A stretch of DNA of 32,537 nucleotides from Bacteroidales bacterium (GTDB lineage: Bacteria > Bacteroidota > Bacteroidia > Bacteroidales > WCHB1-69): NCBI GenBank assembly GCA_028684405.1, contig JAQUGA010000004.1, forward strand, positions 1-32,537, given 5' to 3'. A program made the translations under genes and the position numbers. A model generated the notes under the pieces. It made no database searches, was not told the origin of the DNA, and saw only the letters and a program-made list of their open reading frames with translations. Shown in pieces: positions 19,150-28,701 of the stretch (within the stretch, counting starts at the first letter, position 1; each line of letters begins with the position of its first letter).

Positions 19150-20355
19150 ATGCCCAATAAAAAAACAATTTGGATTATTAATCAATATGCTGGCTCTTCC
19201 GTTCATGGAATGGAATATCGTCATTATTATTTAGCCAAAGAATTTATTGCTCAAGGGCATAAAGTGGTGATGATTTCAGGTTCTTATTCGCACTTACACA
19301 AAGTAGAACCAAAAATTAAAGAAGATTTTACAAACGAAGATATTGAAGGAATTACCTATTGTTGGGTAAAAATACCTAAATATGAACGTTCTGTTAGCAT
19401 GGGGCGCTTTAAAAACATGATGGCTTTTGCTTGGAATTTGCGAAAATTCCCTTCAAGCGATTTTCCAAAACCCGATGCCATTGTTGTCTCTTCACCATCT
19501 CTTTTTCCCATTATAATTGCACGAAAATGGGCGACAAAATTAAACGCAAAATTGATTTTTGAAATACGCGATATCTGGCCACTGACTCTTCAAGAGCTAA
19601 ATGGATTGAAGAAATGGCATCCGCTGAGTTTGCTGTTGTTTTTTTTCGAAAAATATGCGTATGCAAAAGCCGATAAAATTGTAAGTTTACTTCCAGATGC
19701 ATACAAACATATTCAGACCTATAATGTCCCTGAGTCAAAACTTGCGTGCATTCCCAATGGGATTTTTGTGGATTCGGACTCTTTAAATGAAAATGATTTA
19801 ATGGATTTGTCTTTGCCCAAAGACAAGTTTATTGTAGGTTATCTTGGTTCAATAGGAAAATCAAATGCTTTGGAGTATTTTGTTCAGGCAATTAATAAGT
19901 TGGAAAATAATTCCAAACTTTTTTTTGTTTTTGTTGGAAAAGGTGCAGAAAAAGAACATTTGCAAAACTCGCTTACCAATCCGCAAGTTAAATGGGTAGA
20001 TGCCGTCGATAAAAAGTTTGTTCCCTCGGTTTTGTCTCAATTTGATGTTTGCTATATTGGTTGGCATAAACTTCGATTGTATGAAATGGGGATTTCGGCA
20101 AATAAGATTTTCGATTATATGTATGCAGCCAAACCCATTATTCATTCTAATAATGCATCCAATGATTTGATAAAATCTGCGGATTGTGGTTTTTCTATTC
20201 CTGCGGAAGATGTCAATGCAATATCGGATGCTATTCTTGAATCTTCAAAATTAGAAAAGGATAAATTAGCGGAAATGGGACAAAAAGGAAAAAAATATGT
20301 TTTGGAAAATCACATGTACGAAAATTTGGCAATGCAGTATATTTCAATAATGTAG
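19150..20355 (+). CDS. glycosyltransferase family 4 (WbuB-like)
   Basis: WIINQYAGSSVHGMEYRHYYLAKEFIAQGHKVVMISGSYSH...FEIRDIWPLTLQEL...FIVGYLGSIGKSNALEYFVQAINKL...GISANKIFDYMYAAKPIIHS. Confidence 0.88.
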   Translation: MPNKKTIWIINQYAGSSVHGMEYRHYYLAKEFIAQGHKVVMISGSYSHLHKVEPKIKEDFTNEDIEGITYCWVKIPKYERSVSMGRFKNMMAFAWNLRKFPSSDFPKPDAIVVSSPSLFPIIIARKWATKLNAKLIFEIRDIWPLTLQELNGLKKWHPLSLLLFFFEKYAYAKADKIVSLLPDAYKHIQTYNVPESKLACIPNGIFVDSDSLNENDLMDLSLPKDKFIVGYLGSIGKSNALEYFVQAINKLENNSKLFFVFVGKGAEKEHLQNSLTNPQVKWVDAVDKKFVPSVLSQFDVCYIGWHKLRLYEMGISANKIFDYMYAAKPIIHSNNASNDLIKSADCGFSIPAEDVNAISDAILESSKLEKDKLAEMGQKGKKYVLENHMYENLAMQYISIM

Positions 20356-20360
20356 TTTTT

Positions 20361-21524
20361 ATGAAAAACGAACAACAATATAAAGCTCTTTTAGCAAATT
20401 TTTTGAAAGCAAATTCCGAAGATGTTTTTCTCTATTGGAAAGGTCGAGTGGCCTTGTATGCTTTGCTAAAAGCAATGGGGGTGAAAAAAGGGGATGAGGT
20501 GATTTTACCTGCTTATTCTTGTGTTGTGGTCCCCAATGCCATTATCTATCTCGGTGCAAAGCCAGTGTATGTAGATGTTGATTTGGAAACATACAATGCT
20601 GATATTCAGAAGATTAAAGATGCTGTTACGGAAAAAACCAAAGTCATTATTTGTCAAAATACATTTGGTTTGAGTTCAAATGTTGAAGAACTTATTGAAC
20701 TTGCCAAACAGAATAAGTTATATACTATTGAGGATTGTACGCATGGATTTGGTGGAACTTATAAGGATAAACCCAATGGAAGTTATTGTGATGCTGCATT
20801 TTATTCCACGCAATGGAATAAGCCCTTTTCGACAGGTGTAGGCGGTTTTGCGTTGGTGAAAAATGAGTCTTTAAGAGCCTCTTTGAAAGAACTAAACGAA
20901 AGTTTGGTAAAACCTTCTGTTAAGCAAGTTCTGATGCTGCGAATGCTCTATTTTGTAAAAAAGTATTTTTTGAGTGGATATACATATTGGACTTTGGTTC
21001 GATTTTATCGATTTTTAAGTAAACATAATTTGATTTTAGGTTCCTCTTCTGGAGAGGAAATCACCTCAATACAGATGCCTGAGAACTACTTTATGGGAAT
21101 ATCTTCCGTACAGATTAATGTTGGGATTAAAAATCTTACAGATATTGATAAGACATTGATATTGAGAAAAAAGAATGCTTCTATTTATACTGATTATTTA
21201 ATGAGTGTTTCGAAGAATTTTGTACCCAAAAGTCTGTTTGAAAACCATTCATTTTTAAAATATCCTTTGCTTGTCAAAGATAGAGAAATGGTTATAAAAC
21301 AAGCTGAAAAGCAAAAAATAGAATTGGGGGATTGGTTTAATAGTCCGATTCATCCAGTTCAAAATGGTTTTGAACAATGGGGATTGTCTTCAGATCTTTT
21401 CCCAAACTCTTTTTTTGCAGGTTGTCACATGATAAATCTGCCAACAGATACTACAAATCCAGATAAAGTTTGTGCTTTTCTGGATTCAATTTTAGACTTA
21501 ATAATGGATGAAAAATCATATTAA
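20361..21524 (+). CDS. DegT/DnrJ/EryC1/StrS family PLP-dependent aminotransferase
   Basis: GDEVILPAYSCVVVPNAIIYLGAKPVYVDVDLETYNADIQKI...YTIEDCTHGFGGTYKDKPNGSYCDAAFYSTQWNKPFSTGVGG with candidate PLP lysine. Confidence 0.9.
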   Translation: MKNEQQYKALLANFLKANSEDVFLYWKGRVALYALLKAMGVKKGDEVILPAYSCVVVPNAIIYLGAKPVYVDVDLETYNADIQKIKDAVTEKTKVIICQNTFGLSSNVEELIELAKQNKLYTIEDCTHGFGGTYKDKPNGSYCDAAFYSTQWNKPFSTGVGGFALVKNESLRASLKELNESLVKPSVKQVLMLRMLYFVKKYFLSGYTYWTLVRFYRFLSKHNLILGSSSGEEITSIQMPENYFMGISSVQINVGIKNLTDIDKTLILRKKNASIYTDYLMSVSKNFVPKSLFENHSFLKYPLLVKDREMVIKQAEKQKIELGDWFNSPIHPVQNGFEQWGLSSDLFPNSFFAGCHMINLPTDTTNPDKVCAFLDSILDLIMDEKSY

Positions 21525-22798
21525 TGAGGATTGATGCAATAAAAAAAATAGAACAAACTGAGCTTATTGCAGGGCTGCTATCTGTTTTGTTTATTCCTAT
21601 AAATAAACAAATGGTGGTGGTTTTCATGCTGTTATGGTTGGTGACTGCTTTATTTAATTTTTCATGGGCATTAAAGAGTGGATTTAAAATTGATTTTTTA
21701 AAAAAAGAATTTTTAGCGTTTGCAGTTTTGGCTGATTTCTATTTGCTTCACGTAATCGGAATGTTTTATTCGAAGAATTTGGAGTACGGTTTTTTTGATT
21801 TGGAAATTAAAATGTCTTTATTTATTGTTCCACTGCTTATTTTTGTGAGGTCTGATTTTTATGCTGATAAATTAATTCTATTTTTCAAATCGTTGACTTT
21901 AGGCATCGTTTTTTCATTTTTCATCAATTTGAGTTTTGCTTATTTGGCTTATATTGAGGATGGCAGTCGATTGAATTTTTATTATTCAAAATTGTCATCC
22001 CAAATTCATCCCACATACATGGCTCTCTATGTGAGTTTAGCATTGTTGGGAATGATATATTATAATAAAAAACATCAATTATTTGCAAATAAAAAGCTTT
22101 CGCTGTTTGTGAAAATATTTGTATTTGTCATTTTGGTGACGTATTTGTTTTTGTTGTCGTCAAAAGCTGGAATTATTGCTTTCTCAGTGGCTTTAGTAAT
22201 GTATGTCGCAATGCGTTTAATAAAGCGTTTGAAGTTGATAACGGTAATCATTATTTCTATTTTTTTATTGGTTTTGCCATTTTTGATTGTTTCAAAAATT
22301 CCGAATGTAAATATGCGTTTCAAAGAGATTTCAATGGTGTTTAAAAATCCTGAAAAATCGAATATTGATTCCGAATATGGCAGTTTGGTTCGTATGGCTA
22401 TCATTAAGGCAGGATGGGAGTTGTCCGTTGACAATTTGCCATGGGGAGTGGGTACGGGAGATGTTAAAGACGCAATCATTGATTATCACCAACAAAATGG
22501 TTCAGAAAGATTTCCATCAAATTATTTAAATGCTCATAATCAGTTTGCCCAGTCTACTATTGCTTTGGGCGTTTTGGGCATATTATTTCTTTCTCTTTTT
22601 TTCGTCTTTGGTTTTGTTTTCGCATATCGCCAGAAAAAACTCTTATTATTTGTCTTTATGATTATGTTGTTCATTCATTTTTTATTTGAGTCGATGTTCG
22701 AAACTCAAGCAGGAGTGGTTTTTATTGTTCTTTTTTACAGTTTGATGTTGGCTGATGAAAGAAACTTGATAAACAGCAATCCGCATTTGAAAAAATAA
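21524..22798 (+). CDS. O-antigen ligase/polymerase family protein (second WaaL/Wzy-like)
   Basis: Multi-TM; SLVRMAIIKAGWELSVDNLPWGVGTGDVKDAIIDYHQQNG...NYLNAHNQFAQSTIALGVLGILFLSLFF is Wzy_C-like; TAATGA overlap with the preceding gene. Confidence 0.85.
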   Translation: MRIDAIKKIEQTELIAGLLSVLFIPINKQMVVVFMLLWLVTALFNFSWALKSGFKIDFLKKEFLAFAVLADFYLLHVIGMFYSKNLEYGFFDLEIKMSLFIVPLLIFVRSDFYADKLILFFKSLTLGIVFSFFINLSFAYLAYIEDGSRLNFYYSKLSSQIHPTYMALYVSLALLGMIYYNKKHQLFANKKLSLFVKIFVFVILVTYLFLLSSKAGIIAFSVALVMYVAMRLIKRLKLITVIIISIFLLVLPFLIVSKIPNVNMRFKEISMVFKNPEKSNIDSEYGSLVRMAIIKAGWELSVDNLPWGVGTGDVKDAIIDYHQQNGSERFPSNYLNAHNQFAQSTIALGVLGILFLSLFFVFGFVFAYRQKKLLLFVFMIMLFIHFLFESMFETQAGVVFIVLFYSLMLADERNLINSNPHLKK

Positions 22799-22857
22799 TT
22801 TTTCCAGTATTCATTTTGCAAAGTTTCTCTATTTTCCATTGCGAAAAGTTTTTTTTG

Positions 22858-22865
22858 TACATTTG
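22858..22865 (+). promoter_or_regulatory. putative -7 box (TACATTTG) for the S8 protease gene
   Basis: Matches TAnnTTTG upstream of the ATG at 22919; TTG at 22839-22841 is a possible -33 element. Confidence 0.4.
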
Positions 22866-22918
22866 ATAAAATATACATCAAATAGTTGTTTAATATCAAT
22901 TTGCCAAAAACATCTTTT

Positions 22919-25093
22919 ATGAAAACAAAATCTTTAATAATTGCTTCCTTTTTCGTGTTTATTTCCGTTTATTCTTTTGCTCAAACTCGCTACAGTGTCA
23001 GTTTTGATGAACTAAGGAGCAAACATCAACAAGGTTTTGATATTTCGGAAAAGCATCAAACATTTACGGAAAATAACATACGTTTTGTTTCGGTGATTGC
23101 TCAAATAGATTCTCATTTTTCGGAACAAATTTTGGCAGAGAATAATATTATTTTACGTTCAAAAGTAGGAGATATCGTTACTCTTTTTGTGCCCGAAGAG
23201 CTTGTTTTACAAAAACAAACCATTCCTGGAATTCTATACATTGAAAAGCCACGAAAAATATCTCAAAATCTCCATAAAGTAGTTAAAGATGCTCGGATTG
23301 ACAGTGTTCATCAGGGCATAAATTTGCCTTCTGGATTTAGTGGGAAAGATGTTATTATTGGCATCACCGATTGGGGATTTGATTATACGCATCCCATGTT
23401 TTATGATACTTTACTGCAACACAGCCGGATTTTAAAAGCCTGGGATCAGTTTAAAGAATCTGGACCTGCTCCTCAGGGTTTTACTTATGGTACTGAATTT
23501 GTTGGTGAATCAGAATTGTTGGCAGCTCAGTGTGATACTATGAATATTTATGACTTAGCAACGCATGGATCACATGTTGCCGGAATTGCGGGTGGGAGCG
23601 GTGCTGGAACCAAATACAGAGGAGTGGCTTACGATGCCAATTTTATGTTTGCTACTTTCTTAATTGATGAAGCAGCTGTTTTAGATGCTTTTAGTTGGAT
23701 GAAAGAGAATGCCGAAATCTATCAAAAACGCTTGGTCGTCAATATGAGTTGGGGATTGTATTGGTTTGGAACTTTGGATGGAAATTCACTTTTGAGTCGT
23801 GCTATCGACACTATGTCGTCACAAGGAGTCGTTTTTGTCACCAGTGGAGGCAATAACGGTGATGAAGATTTGCATTTGAAAAAAGTTTTTTCAAATATGC
23901 AGGATACGTTAAAAACAGTAGTTGGTTTTGATATGTATTCATATTATTCAAAAATGTGGGGACAAGCCATTACCATGTGGGGAGAGGAAGGTGTTGATTT
24001 TCAAATAGAAATCCATGTTGCCGATAATTCTTATCAGACTTTGGCTCAATCAGTTCCAATTCGTACTTCAGATTTGAATGGATTTTTTGAAGATTTTTTG
24101 ATTGTAAATCAGGATACGGTTTTTTATAACTATATTTTAGAATCTGAAAATCCATTAAATCAACGCCCTCATATTCATTTGCGGATTAGCAATCGAAATT
24201 CGTCAAATAAAATTGTATTGAAGGCCAATGCACACTCAGGAACTTTACATATGTGGAATGTTATTGAGTTAACAACGGGTGTAGGCAATTGGGGAAGTCC
24301 CTTCTTGTCACCCAATTCAGAATATACTGCTGGCGATTCCTATTACAGTATCGGAGAACCGGCTTCAGCGCGTTCGGTCATCAGTGTGGCAGCCCACAGC
24401 AATGAAGCATTTTTACCAAACGGAACTATGGTAGGTGGCTATATTGCCCCGTTTTCAAGTAAAGGACCTACGCTGGATGAGCGCGTGAAACCCGATATTT
24501 CGGCTCCAGGAGTTGGTGTTGTTTCTTCAATTTCATCTTTTACAACGCAAAGTTTTTCGTCCATTGATATCGTTGAATCGGTCTCTTTTGGTGGTCGAAA
24601 TTATCCTTTTGTGAAATTTTCGGGCACTTCCATGTCTGGGCCTGTTGTTGCTGGAGTGGTGGCTCTAATGCTTGAAGCAAATCCAACTTTAAGCTCGCAA
24701 CAAATTAAACAAATTTTATTGGAAATTGCCCGTGAAGATATAAGAACAGGAACGATTCCTGAAAATGGTTCCACGCAATGGGGCTTTGGCAAATTAAGTG
24801 CGTATTCGGCCATCAAAAAAGCTTTAGAAACGCAGCAAGTAAGCTATTATCAGAAAAATGATGCTTGTATGATTTTTCCAAATCCAGCGAACAGCTATTT
24901 TTCTTTGATTTATGATTTGAATTTTAAACCATCGGAAATTATTATTTATGATACGATGGGAAAAATGTGCTATAGTAGTGTTTATATTTCTGATAATGTT
25001 GATGTTGGTTTTCTAAAAGAGGGTTTTTATTTTGTTTGCATTCAATCAGAAAACAATCAGATATCTGTTCAAAAATTAGTCAAAAAAAAGTAG
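22919..25093 (+). CDS. S8 family subtilisin-like serine peptidase with T9SS type A sorting domain
   Basis: Triad context: VIIGITDWGFDYTHPMF (Asp), DLATHGSHVAGIAGGSGAG (His), FVKFSGTSMSGPVVAGVVALMLE (Ser). C-term CMIFPNPANSYFSLIYDLN...GFYFVCIQSENNQISVQKLVKKK. Start MKTKSLIIASFFVF at 22919. Confidence 0.92.
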   Translation: MKTKSLIIASFFVFISVYSFAQTRYSVSFDELRSKHQQGFDISEKHQTFTENNIRFVSVIAQIDSHFSEQILAENNIILRSKVGDIVTLFVPEELVLQKQTIPGILYIEKPRKISQNLHKVVKDARIDSVHQGINLPSGFSGKDVIIGITDWGFDYTHPMFYDTLLQHSRILKAWDQFKESGPAPQGFTYGTEFVGESELLAAQCDTMNIYDLATHGSHVAGIAGGSGAGTKYRGVAYDANFMFATFLIDEAAVLDAFSWMKENAEIYQKRLVVNMSWGLYWFGTLDGNSLLSRAIDTMSSQGVVFVTSGGNNGDEDLHLKKVFSNMQDTLKTVVGFDMYSYYSKMWGQAITMWGEEGVDFQIEIHVADNSYQTLAQSVPIRTSDLNGFFEDFLIVNQDTVFYNYILESENPLNQRPHIHLRISNRNSSNKIVLKANAHSGTLHMWNVIELTTGVGNWGSPFLSPNSEYTAGDSYYSIGEPASARSVISVAAHSNEAFLPNGTMVGGYIAPFSSKGPTLDERVKPDISAPGVGVVSSISSFTTQSFSSIDIVESVSFGGRNYPFVKFSGTSMSGPVVAGVVALMLEANPTLSSQQIKQILLEIAREDIRTGTIPENGSTQWGFGKLSAYSAIKKALETQQVSYYQKNDACMIFPNPANSYFSLIYDLNFKPSEIIIYDTMGKMCYSSVYISDNVDVGFLKEGFYFVCIQSENNQISVQKLVKKK

Positions 25094-25099
25094 TTTATA

Positions 25100-26230
25100 A
25101 TGAGTCGTTTACCCCAAGGTTCTTTGATTGGTTATATGAGTTCTAAAGTAAAAGAGGGCGGCGGAATTAATTTAGCTCAGGGCATACCTGGCTATGATCC
25201 ACCAGCTGAACTGTTGGAATCCCTGCGTAAAGCATCGTTCAAAAATGTGCATCAATATCCTCCAGGAACGGGAAATTTCAGATTGGCTGATTTTATTGCC
25301 CAATCTTTCAAAAACGAACTTGAAATTACCAGAGATGACGTGTTGATTACCAATGGAGCCACTGAAGCTTTGTCATTGCTTTTTTTGTACTTTACACAGC
25401 TTTTTAAACACAATTTTTCGGTGCTTGCATTTGATCCTGCGTATGAAAGTTACAGTCGCTTGCCCGAACATTTTGGCGTAAATTATGTCTCTTTTAGTGA
25501 TTATTCGCAATCTTCAATAGATTTTGAATCTTTTGAAAAACATATTAGAGAGAATAATGTGAAACTTTTATTTCTTAGTTCTCCAGGAAATCCATATGGT
25601 CGCATGTTTTCTGAGTCTGAACTTGATACACTTTGTCTTTTGTCAGAAAAACTTGATTTTTACATCATTTTTGATGCTGTTTACAAGGAATTATATACTC
25701 AACAGAAACCGTATCAAGGTTTGAAACATTTCGGTGAACGATATATTTATGTAAATAGTTTTTCAAAACTATTGTCCATTACGGGTTGGAGGATTGGCTA
25801 TTTAATTGCTGATTCTATGCACATGAAAGGCATTCGAAGCATGCACGATTATACAGGTTTGTGCGTCCCTTCGGTCTTGCAAGAGGCTCTGATCGACTAC
25901 TTAGAAGGCAATAATAGTGGAGCTGAATACATCGTTTGGCTTCGAAATCAAGTCAACAAAGTATTTTCGTTTTTTGTTCCCGAATTAGAAAAAATGGGTT
26001 TTGATATTCCACCTATTGCGGGTGGGTATTTTATTTGGGCACAATTGCCCAGTAAATTCAAGTGTGGTTTTGAATTTGCTGAAAAATTATACGAAAAAGA
26101 AAAAATTGCGGTGGTTCCAGGAATTCATTTTTCAAAGAATGCTAAATCTTATATCCGAATCAATATCGCTCGACCCGAAAATGAATTAAATTCAGCGATA
26201 GAAGGATTGAAAAGGTTTGTTATTGCTTAG
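25100..26230 (+). CDS. class I/II PLP-dependent aminotransferase (methionine/kynurenine aminotransferase-like)
   Basis: INLAQGIPGYDPPAELL...ITNGATEALSLLF...SSPGNPYGRMFSESEL...YVNSFSKLLSITGWRIGYLIA (PLP Lys)...YIRINIARPENEL. Confidence 0.9.
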   Translation: MSRLPQGSLIGYMSSKVKEGGGINLAQGIPGYDPPAELLESLRKASFKNVHQYPPGTGNFRLADFIAQSFKNELEITRDDVLITNGATEALSLLFLYFTQLFKHNFSVLAFDPAYESYSRLPEHFGVNYVSFSDYSQSSIDFESFEKHIRENNVKLLFLSSPGNPYGRMFSESELDTLCLLSEKLDFYIIFDAVYKELYTQQKPYQGLKHFGERYIYVNSFSKLLSITGWRIGYLIADSMHMKGIRSMHDYTGLCVPSVLQEALIDYLEGNNSGAEYIVWLRNQVNKVFSFFVPELEKMGFDIPPIAGGYFIWAQLPSKFKCGFEFAEKLYEKEKIAVVPGIHFSKNAKSYIRINIARPENELNSAIEGLKRFVIA

Positions 26231-26341
26231 AATTGAGTTTTTACGATAATTGAAAGGGGCACAACTGAAAGGATTTTTGCAAAAATAAATGTTTAAATTG
26301 TCTAAAAAAACAACAAGTTATTACGGTGTAAGTTTAATTAT

Positions 26342-26349
26342 TATATTTG
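26342..26349 (+). promoter_or_regulatory. putative -7 box (TATATTTG) for rocD
   Basis: Matches TAnnTTTG, 38 nt upstream of the rocD ATG. Confidence 0.4.
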
Positions 26350-26387
26350 CAATGAATTATTGAAAACAACCTAGAAATTATAAAATT

Positions 26388-27617
26388 ATGATTGAACAAG
26401 TTAAAAGCTCAGCTCAAGCTATCGAATTGGAATTAAAATACGGAGCACACAATTATCATCCATTAGCAGTGGTTTTTGCAAAAGCCGAAGGTGCTTTAGC
26501 GTGGGACGTTGAAGGAAAACAGTATTACGACTTTCTTTCTGCTTATTCGGCTGTAAATCAAGGACACTGCCATCCAAAAATCATTGATGCATTGGTTGAT
26601 CAAGCACGTAAATGTACGTTGACTTCCAGAGCTTTTCATAGCGACCAATTAGGCGTTTATGAAAAATACATTACAGAGTTTTTTGGATACGACAAAGTTT
26701 TACCAATGAACACGGGTGCAGAAGCCGTTGAAACAGCATTGAAACTATGCCGTAAGTGGGCTTACATGAAAAAAGGGGTGCCAGATAATCAAGCGAAGAT
26801 TGTTGTTTGTGATGGAAACTTCCACGGCAGAACAATTACCATCGTTTCGATGAGTACAGATCCTGATTCTTATGGTGGTTTTGGTCCTTTTACCCCAGGT
26901 TTTATTAAAGTACCATACAATGATATCGATGCTTTAGCAAAAGTTTTGGAAGATCCTAACGTTGCTGGTTTCCTTGTAGAGCCTATCCAAGGAGAAGCGG
27001 GTGTTTTTGTTCCAGATGAAGGATATTTGAAAAAAGCATTCGATTTGTGTAAAGCAAAAAATGTTTTATTTATGGCTGACGAAGTTCAAACGGGTATCGC
27101 TCGTACAGGAAAATTGTTAGCATGTGATCACGAAGAAGTAAGACCTGATGTTTTACTTTTAGGAAAAGCATTGTCTGGTGGCGTGTACCCAGTATCTGCA
27201 GTTTTGGCTGACGATGAAATTATGTTGTGCATCCAACCCGGTGAGCATGGTTCTACATTTGGTGGAAACCCTGTTTCTTGTGCTGTTGCTATGGCTGCTT
27301 TGGAAGTAGTTCGTGAAGAAAAGTTAGCGGAAAGAGCTGAGCGTCTTGGAAAAATCTTCCGTGCTGAAATGCTTGCTTTGCAAAAAGAAAACAACATGGT
27401 TGAATTGGTTAGAGGAAAAGGTCTACTTAATGCCGTTATCATTCGCCCTACAAACGGAAAAGAAGCTTGGGATGTATGTGTTCGCATGAAAGAACTCGGA
27501 GTTTTGGCAAAACCAACACACCAACATATTATCCGCTTTGCTCCTCCATTGGTCATCACAGATGAGCAATTAATGGATGCCATTAGTCTTATTAAAGAAG
27601 CAATCAGAACTGTTTAA
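26388..27617 (+). CDS. rocD: ornithine--oxo-acid transaminase
   Basis: [112 protein letters not shown]. Confidence 0.95.
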   Translation: MIEQVKSSAQAIELELKYGAHNYHPLAVVFAKAEGALAWDVEGKQYYDFLSAYSAVNQGHCHPKIIDALVDQARKCTLTSRAFHSDQLGVYEKYITEFFGYDKVLPMNTGAEAVETALKLCRKWAYMKKGVPDNQAKIVVCDGNFHGRTITIVSMSTDPDSYGGFGPFTPGFIKVPYNDIDALAKVLEDPNVAGFLVEPIQGEAGVFVPDEGYLKKAFDLCKAKNVLFMADEVQTGIARTGKLLACDHEEVRPDVLLLGKALSGGVYPVSAVLADDEIMLCIQPGEHGSTFGGNPVSCAVAMAALEVVREEKLAERAERLGKIFRAEMLALQKENNMVELVRGKGLLNAVIIRPTNGKEAWDVCVRMKELGVLAKPTHQHIIRFAPPLVITDEQLMDAISLIKEAIRTV

Positions 27618-27636
27618 TATTTCTGATATATTGAAT

Positions 27637-27666
27637 AAAAAGGGACGCGAAAGTGTCCCTTTTTTT
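27637..27666 (+). terminator. intrinsic terminator after rocD
   Basis: AAAAAGGGAC ... GTCCCTTTTTTT stem plus T tract. Confidence 0.88.
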
Positions 27667-27750
27667 AATTCTCCTTGTTTAATATATTCCCTAATTTCGT
27701 TCTGTTTTCATTTTGAATTCCTTCTTTTGAGATTTTGCTCAAATAAATGA

Positions 27751-27856
27751 CAGATTTCTCGCTGCGTTACCAATGACAAAGCTTGGTGACCCTGAAACAA
27801 GTTCGTAATGACCCTGTGTGTCATTACGAATGAAACGGAGTGAAATGAGGAATCTG
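27751..27856 (+). repeat. REP-like palindromic intergenic repeat
   Basis: Outer imperfect inverted repeat CAGATTTCTCGCTGCGTTACCAATGACA ... TGTCATTACGAATGAAACGGAGTGAAATGAGGAATCTG, enclosing a perfect 11-bp hairpin TTCGTAATGAC-CCTGTGT-GTCATTACGAA (27802-27830) and a duplicated TGACCCTG. Confidence 0.75.
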
Positions 27857-27910
27857 TTTTGACGTTTTAGTTAGATATTATAATGATTTTCAAAATCCTA
27901 TTCACAGAAA

Positions 27911-28402
27911 TCAGTAAAGTTCAATAAATTCATAGCTATTATTTGTAAATTCCATAAATTTCATAAAATCCTCAAACTTAAAAATCAGTGAAGCTGTATT
28001 AATATTTGGATGGAAACTTATTTTTTCTGTTTTTAGAAGATTTTTGTCAAAAAACACATGAACATGATTTTCTGTGTCATTTATTAATCCAAGAGGAGTC
28101 ACAGATCCAGGCGTCAATTTCAGATATTTATGCAGGCGTTTTTCGGAAGCAAAAGTGAGTTTGCCTTGTTTTAAGCGTTGTTCCAAATCCGATATTTTTA
28201 AATTTTGCTTGCAATCCAAAATTACTAGATAATGCTTATTCCCTTTGTGATTTCTGAAAAATATATTTTTGCAATGGGTTGCATCATGACCGTCCCAATA
28301 TTTCATGGCAACTTCAATAGTGGGAGCGGGAGGATGTTCAACATATTCAAAAGGGATGTCTAATTCGTCAAGGGTTTTGTATAGATTAATATCTCCATTC
28401 AT
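27911..28402 (-). CDS. prolyl-tRNA synthetase-associated (YbaK/PrdX-type) tRNA deacylase domain protein
   Basis: FEYVEHPPAPTIEVAMKYWDGHDATHCKNIFFRNHKGNKHYLVILDCKQNLKISDLEQRL...KLTPGSVTPLGLINDTENHVHVFFDKNLL. Confidence 0.9.
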   Translation of the reverse strand: MNGDINLYKTLDELDIPFEYVEHPPAPTIEVAMKYWDGHDATHCKNIFFRNHKGNKHYLVILDCKQNLKISDLEQRLKQGKLTFASEKRLHKYLKLTPGSVTPLGLINDTENHVHVFFDKNLLKTEKISFHPNINTASLIFKFEDFMKFMEFTNNSYEFIELY

Positions 28403-28625
28403 AATTTTTGTTTTTGTTTTTCAGCACTTTGTATTATATTTTACTGAGTTAAAAGTATTTATTATATGTTGTAAATAATTAGATCACAAAAATACAAATT
28501 ATTTCAGTAAAGGATTCTGCTTTGAGTATTCTAAGTGAAAGAGAAAAGATGTTGAACAAACAATTTGAATTTGTACAAAGAGCCACTGTGTTTATATAGA
28601 ATAATATGCAATATAAATCCAGGCT

Positions 28626-28663
28626 TGACAAAATATTTGTCAGAATCAATTTTGAAATTGATT
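28626..28663 (+). promoter_or_regulatory. two adjacent operator-like inverted repeats upstream of mini-lipoprotein copy 1
   Basis: TGACAAA-ATA-TTTGTCA (28626-28642) and AATCAATTT-TG-AAATTGATT (28644-28663), both with perfect arms, ending 6 nt before the -7 box. Confidence 0.5.
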
Positions 28664-28669
28664 TTTATT

Positions 28670-28677
28670 TATATTTG
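28670..28677 (+). promoter_or_regulatory. putative -7 box (TATATTTG) for mini-lipoprotein copy 1
   Basis: Matches TAnnTTTG, 24 nt upstream of the ATG at 28702. Confidence 0.45.
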
Positions 28678-28701
28678 ATGACTCAATTAAAAAATCATCC
28701 C

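Noticed and set aside
11979-22798. Polysaccharide locus as a novel defence or secretion system
   Set aside because: All nine genes fit well-known surface glycan biosynthesis families; the unusual points are gene content and order, not a new system.
27128-27583. Minus-strand ORF of 151 aa
   Set aside because: Antisense to highly conserved rocD; Ser/Thr-rich shadow translation.
28606-28701. N-terminal extension of mini-lipoprotein copy 1 (MQYKSRLDKIFVRINFEIDF...)
   Set aside because: The region holds inverted repeats and a -7 box; alignment to copies 2 and 3 puts the start at 28702.
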